From: Bacteroidota bacterium | Lineage (GTDB): Bacteria > Bacteroidota > Bacteroidia > Cytophagales > Cytophagaceae | Length of the DNA: 64,000 nucleotides | NCBI GenBank assembly: GCA_023392125.1 | Contig: JAEVZS010000018.1 | Span: 37,330 to 101,329 of the forward strand | Direction of reading: 5' to 3' | The notes under the pieces: generated by a model | Database searches by the model: none | Told to the model about the DNA's origin: nothing | The model's input: the letters and a program-made list of their open reading frames with translations, nothing else | Shown: positions 63,225 to 64,000 of the stretch, in pieces | Numbering within the stretch: position 1 is the first letter of the stretch | Layout of the letters: each line of letters opens with the position of its first letter | Position numbers and translations under genes: made by a program

Positions 63225-63649
63225 AAAGAAAACAAGCAGATCTATGGCAACAGGACACCCTGAATCAATAGTGGGATTTTTAGGACAAAAAATGCATATC
63301 TATTGTTGTAGATTTATGTGCCACTCGAAAGTTAAACTTTTCTTTCACCCGCTGATCAAAATTGATTCCCGAGAGTCCACTAATCCATAGGATTCAATCA
63401 TGATATACGCACTACATGTGTTATATTATGAAGACTGCCTGATGCAACGTAAATAAAACAATTAAAATATTACTAACTTTAAGTCGTAAAAAGTTGAATT
63501 TAGCTAAACATTGTATTGGAACCTCTAAAAAGTAGTTAGTAGAATTGAAAAAGCGGCAACTTTTTAGCCTTCTGGAGACAAAAACACTCATTTTTTGCAT
63601 CCAAAATTACCTATAAAGCTTTAAAAACATAGACCTTACGCTATGATGT

Positions 63650-64000
63650 GTTGTGAAAGGCCTCAGTTTGATGGGTACTAACAACCTTCGTGATCAACAG
63701 ACATGTTTTCAGGAGTTGTGAAAGGCCTCAGTTTGATGGGTACTAACAACTAATAGTCTTGTGTTTGGTTTTTTAGCAGGTTGTGAAAGGCCTCAGTTTG
63801 ATGGGTACTAACAACTAACTCTGGTGTCGGTGGGTTAAGACCCCTGTTGTGAAAGGCCTCAGTTTGATGGGTACTAACAACACGGTTACGACCTGAGCCG
63901 TGTAAACCTGAGTTGTGAAAGGCCTCAGTTTGATGGGTACTAACAACTACCCGGTCAATGGCTGCATACTCCTTAAGGTTGTGAAAGGCCTCAGTTTGAT
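63650..64000 (+). CRISPR. CRISPR array, type VI-B-like repeats, runs off the window
   Basis: Repeat units at 63650-63685, 63715-63750, 63780-63815, 63846-63881, 63912-63947 and a sixth cut at 63978-64000. All are identical over the visible bases. The 36-base repeat begins GTTGTGAAAGG and ends GGGTACTAACAAC; the ends GTTGT and ACAAC are self-complementary. Spacers are 29, 29, 30, 30 and 30 bases and unrelated to each other. The repeat, aligned without gaps to the Prevotella Cas13b direct repeat as I recall it, agrees at about 25 of 36 positions, including both ends and the TTTGA-N-GGG core. That supports type VI-B in the plus orientation, with leader on the left. No cas gene is in the window, so the type is inferred from the repeat only. 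Confidence 0.95.

Larger units (their letters stand above)
63029..63649. other. leader-side stretch between rlmD and the CRISPR array
   Basis: 621 bases, AT-rich, no cas gene. It holds an inverted repeat (63091-63120) and a strong terminator (63194-63224) for rlmD, then about 425 bases leading to the array. A 48-residue frame at 63244-63390 has no recognisable family. No anti-repeat matching the CRISPR repeat is seen, so there is no sign of a tracrRNA here. Confidence 0.65.

Noticed and set aside
63244..63390. 48-residue frame between the terminator and the array
   Set aside because: Short, no family, no ribosome site; the region is better explained as array leader.
63029..63649. tracrRNA/anti-repeat that would make the array type II
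   Set aside because: I looked for the complement of the repeat (GTTGTTAGTACCC or AAACTGAGGCC) in the leader and saw none; the repeat length also differs from the phylum's type II-C arrays.

Overview
The window looks like a chromosomal segment of a Bacteroidota bacterium, probably from the Cytophagales/Sphingobacteriales side; I cannot name the genus. The evidence is phylum-specific: four secreted proteins with type IX secretion (T9SS) C-terminal signals, one of the gliding-motility type; a TonB-receptor-like barrel with a carboxypeptidase-regulatory plug region; the ftsY-DUF4295-L33-L28 gene order; a bacillithiol gene (bshC); TIGR02757, DUF4905-like and DUF6496 proteins; and promoter boxes of the Bacteroidota form TTG-N19-TAnnTTTG. 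Most of the window is dense housekeeping DNA with short gaps. No transposase, integrase or rRNA gene is visible. One tRNA, Ser(UGA), is present.

Layout. 1-7.1 kb is an accessory stretch: the end of an acetyltransferase, a PAS-type protein, an AT-rich glycosyltransferase/membrane-protein pair, a two-repeat DNRLRE T9SS cargo and a methyltransferase. 7.4-17.4 kb holds the outer-membrane barrel protein, small conserved proteins, a LysM protein, an NfeD-type membrane protease, kdsB and an unknown exported protein. 17.4-22.9 kb is biotin synthesis: bioF-bioD-bioA in one unit and bioB separately, with two unrelated genes between. 23-34.3 kb has sppA, folK, a Nudix protein, ispD, queA, dgkA, DUF1361, rimO, ftsY, DUF4295, L33, L28, a HAD nucleotidase, a 2Fe-2S ferredoxin, an ArsR regulator and an exported protein. 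34.9-41.6 kb has clpC, wbqC-like, an LpxL-like acyltransferase, tsaC/sua5-like, mltG, a thioesterase and tRNA-Ser. 42-49.7 kb is again surface-oriented: a T9SS cargo with a C1q/collagen-like partner, a large LamG T9SS cargo, a HupE/UreJ-like protein and a GT9 heptosyltransferase. 49.8-63 kb has clpB, a small barrel protein, an orphan response regulator, 5-formyl-THF cyclo-ligase, bshC, a DJ-1/PfpI protein, a metallophosphoesterase, an orphan Hpt protein, a gliding-type T9SS protein and rlmD.

The most interesting element is at the right edge: a CRISPR array (63650 to the window end) of perfect 36-base repeats and 29-30-base spacers. Repeat length, the GTTGT/ACAAC ends and the TTTGAnGGG core resemble the direct repeats of type VI-B (Cas13b, RNA-targeting) systems. 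No cas gene lies to its left in the whole window, so any effector should be just to the right or elsewhere in the genome.

Other non-coding signals recorded are a pair of identical 11-base elements exactly 42 bp apart upstream of clpB, an inverted repeat straddling the bioB promoter, a palindrome at the ArsR promoter, several TAnnTTTG boxes so close to the start codon that the mRNA should be leaderless or nearly so, a 46-nt structured element at 43.9 kb and a palindromic cluster at 34.6-34.8 kb.
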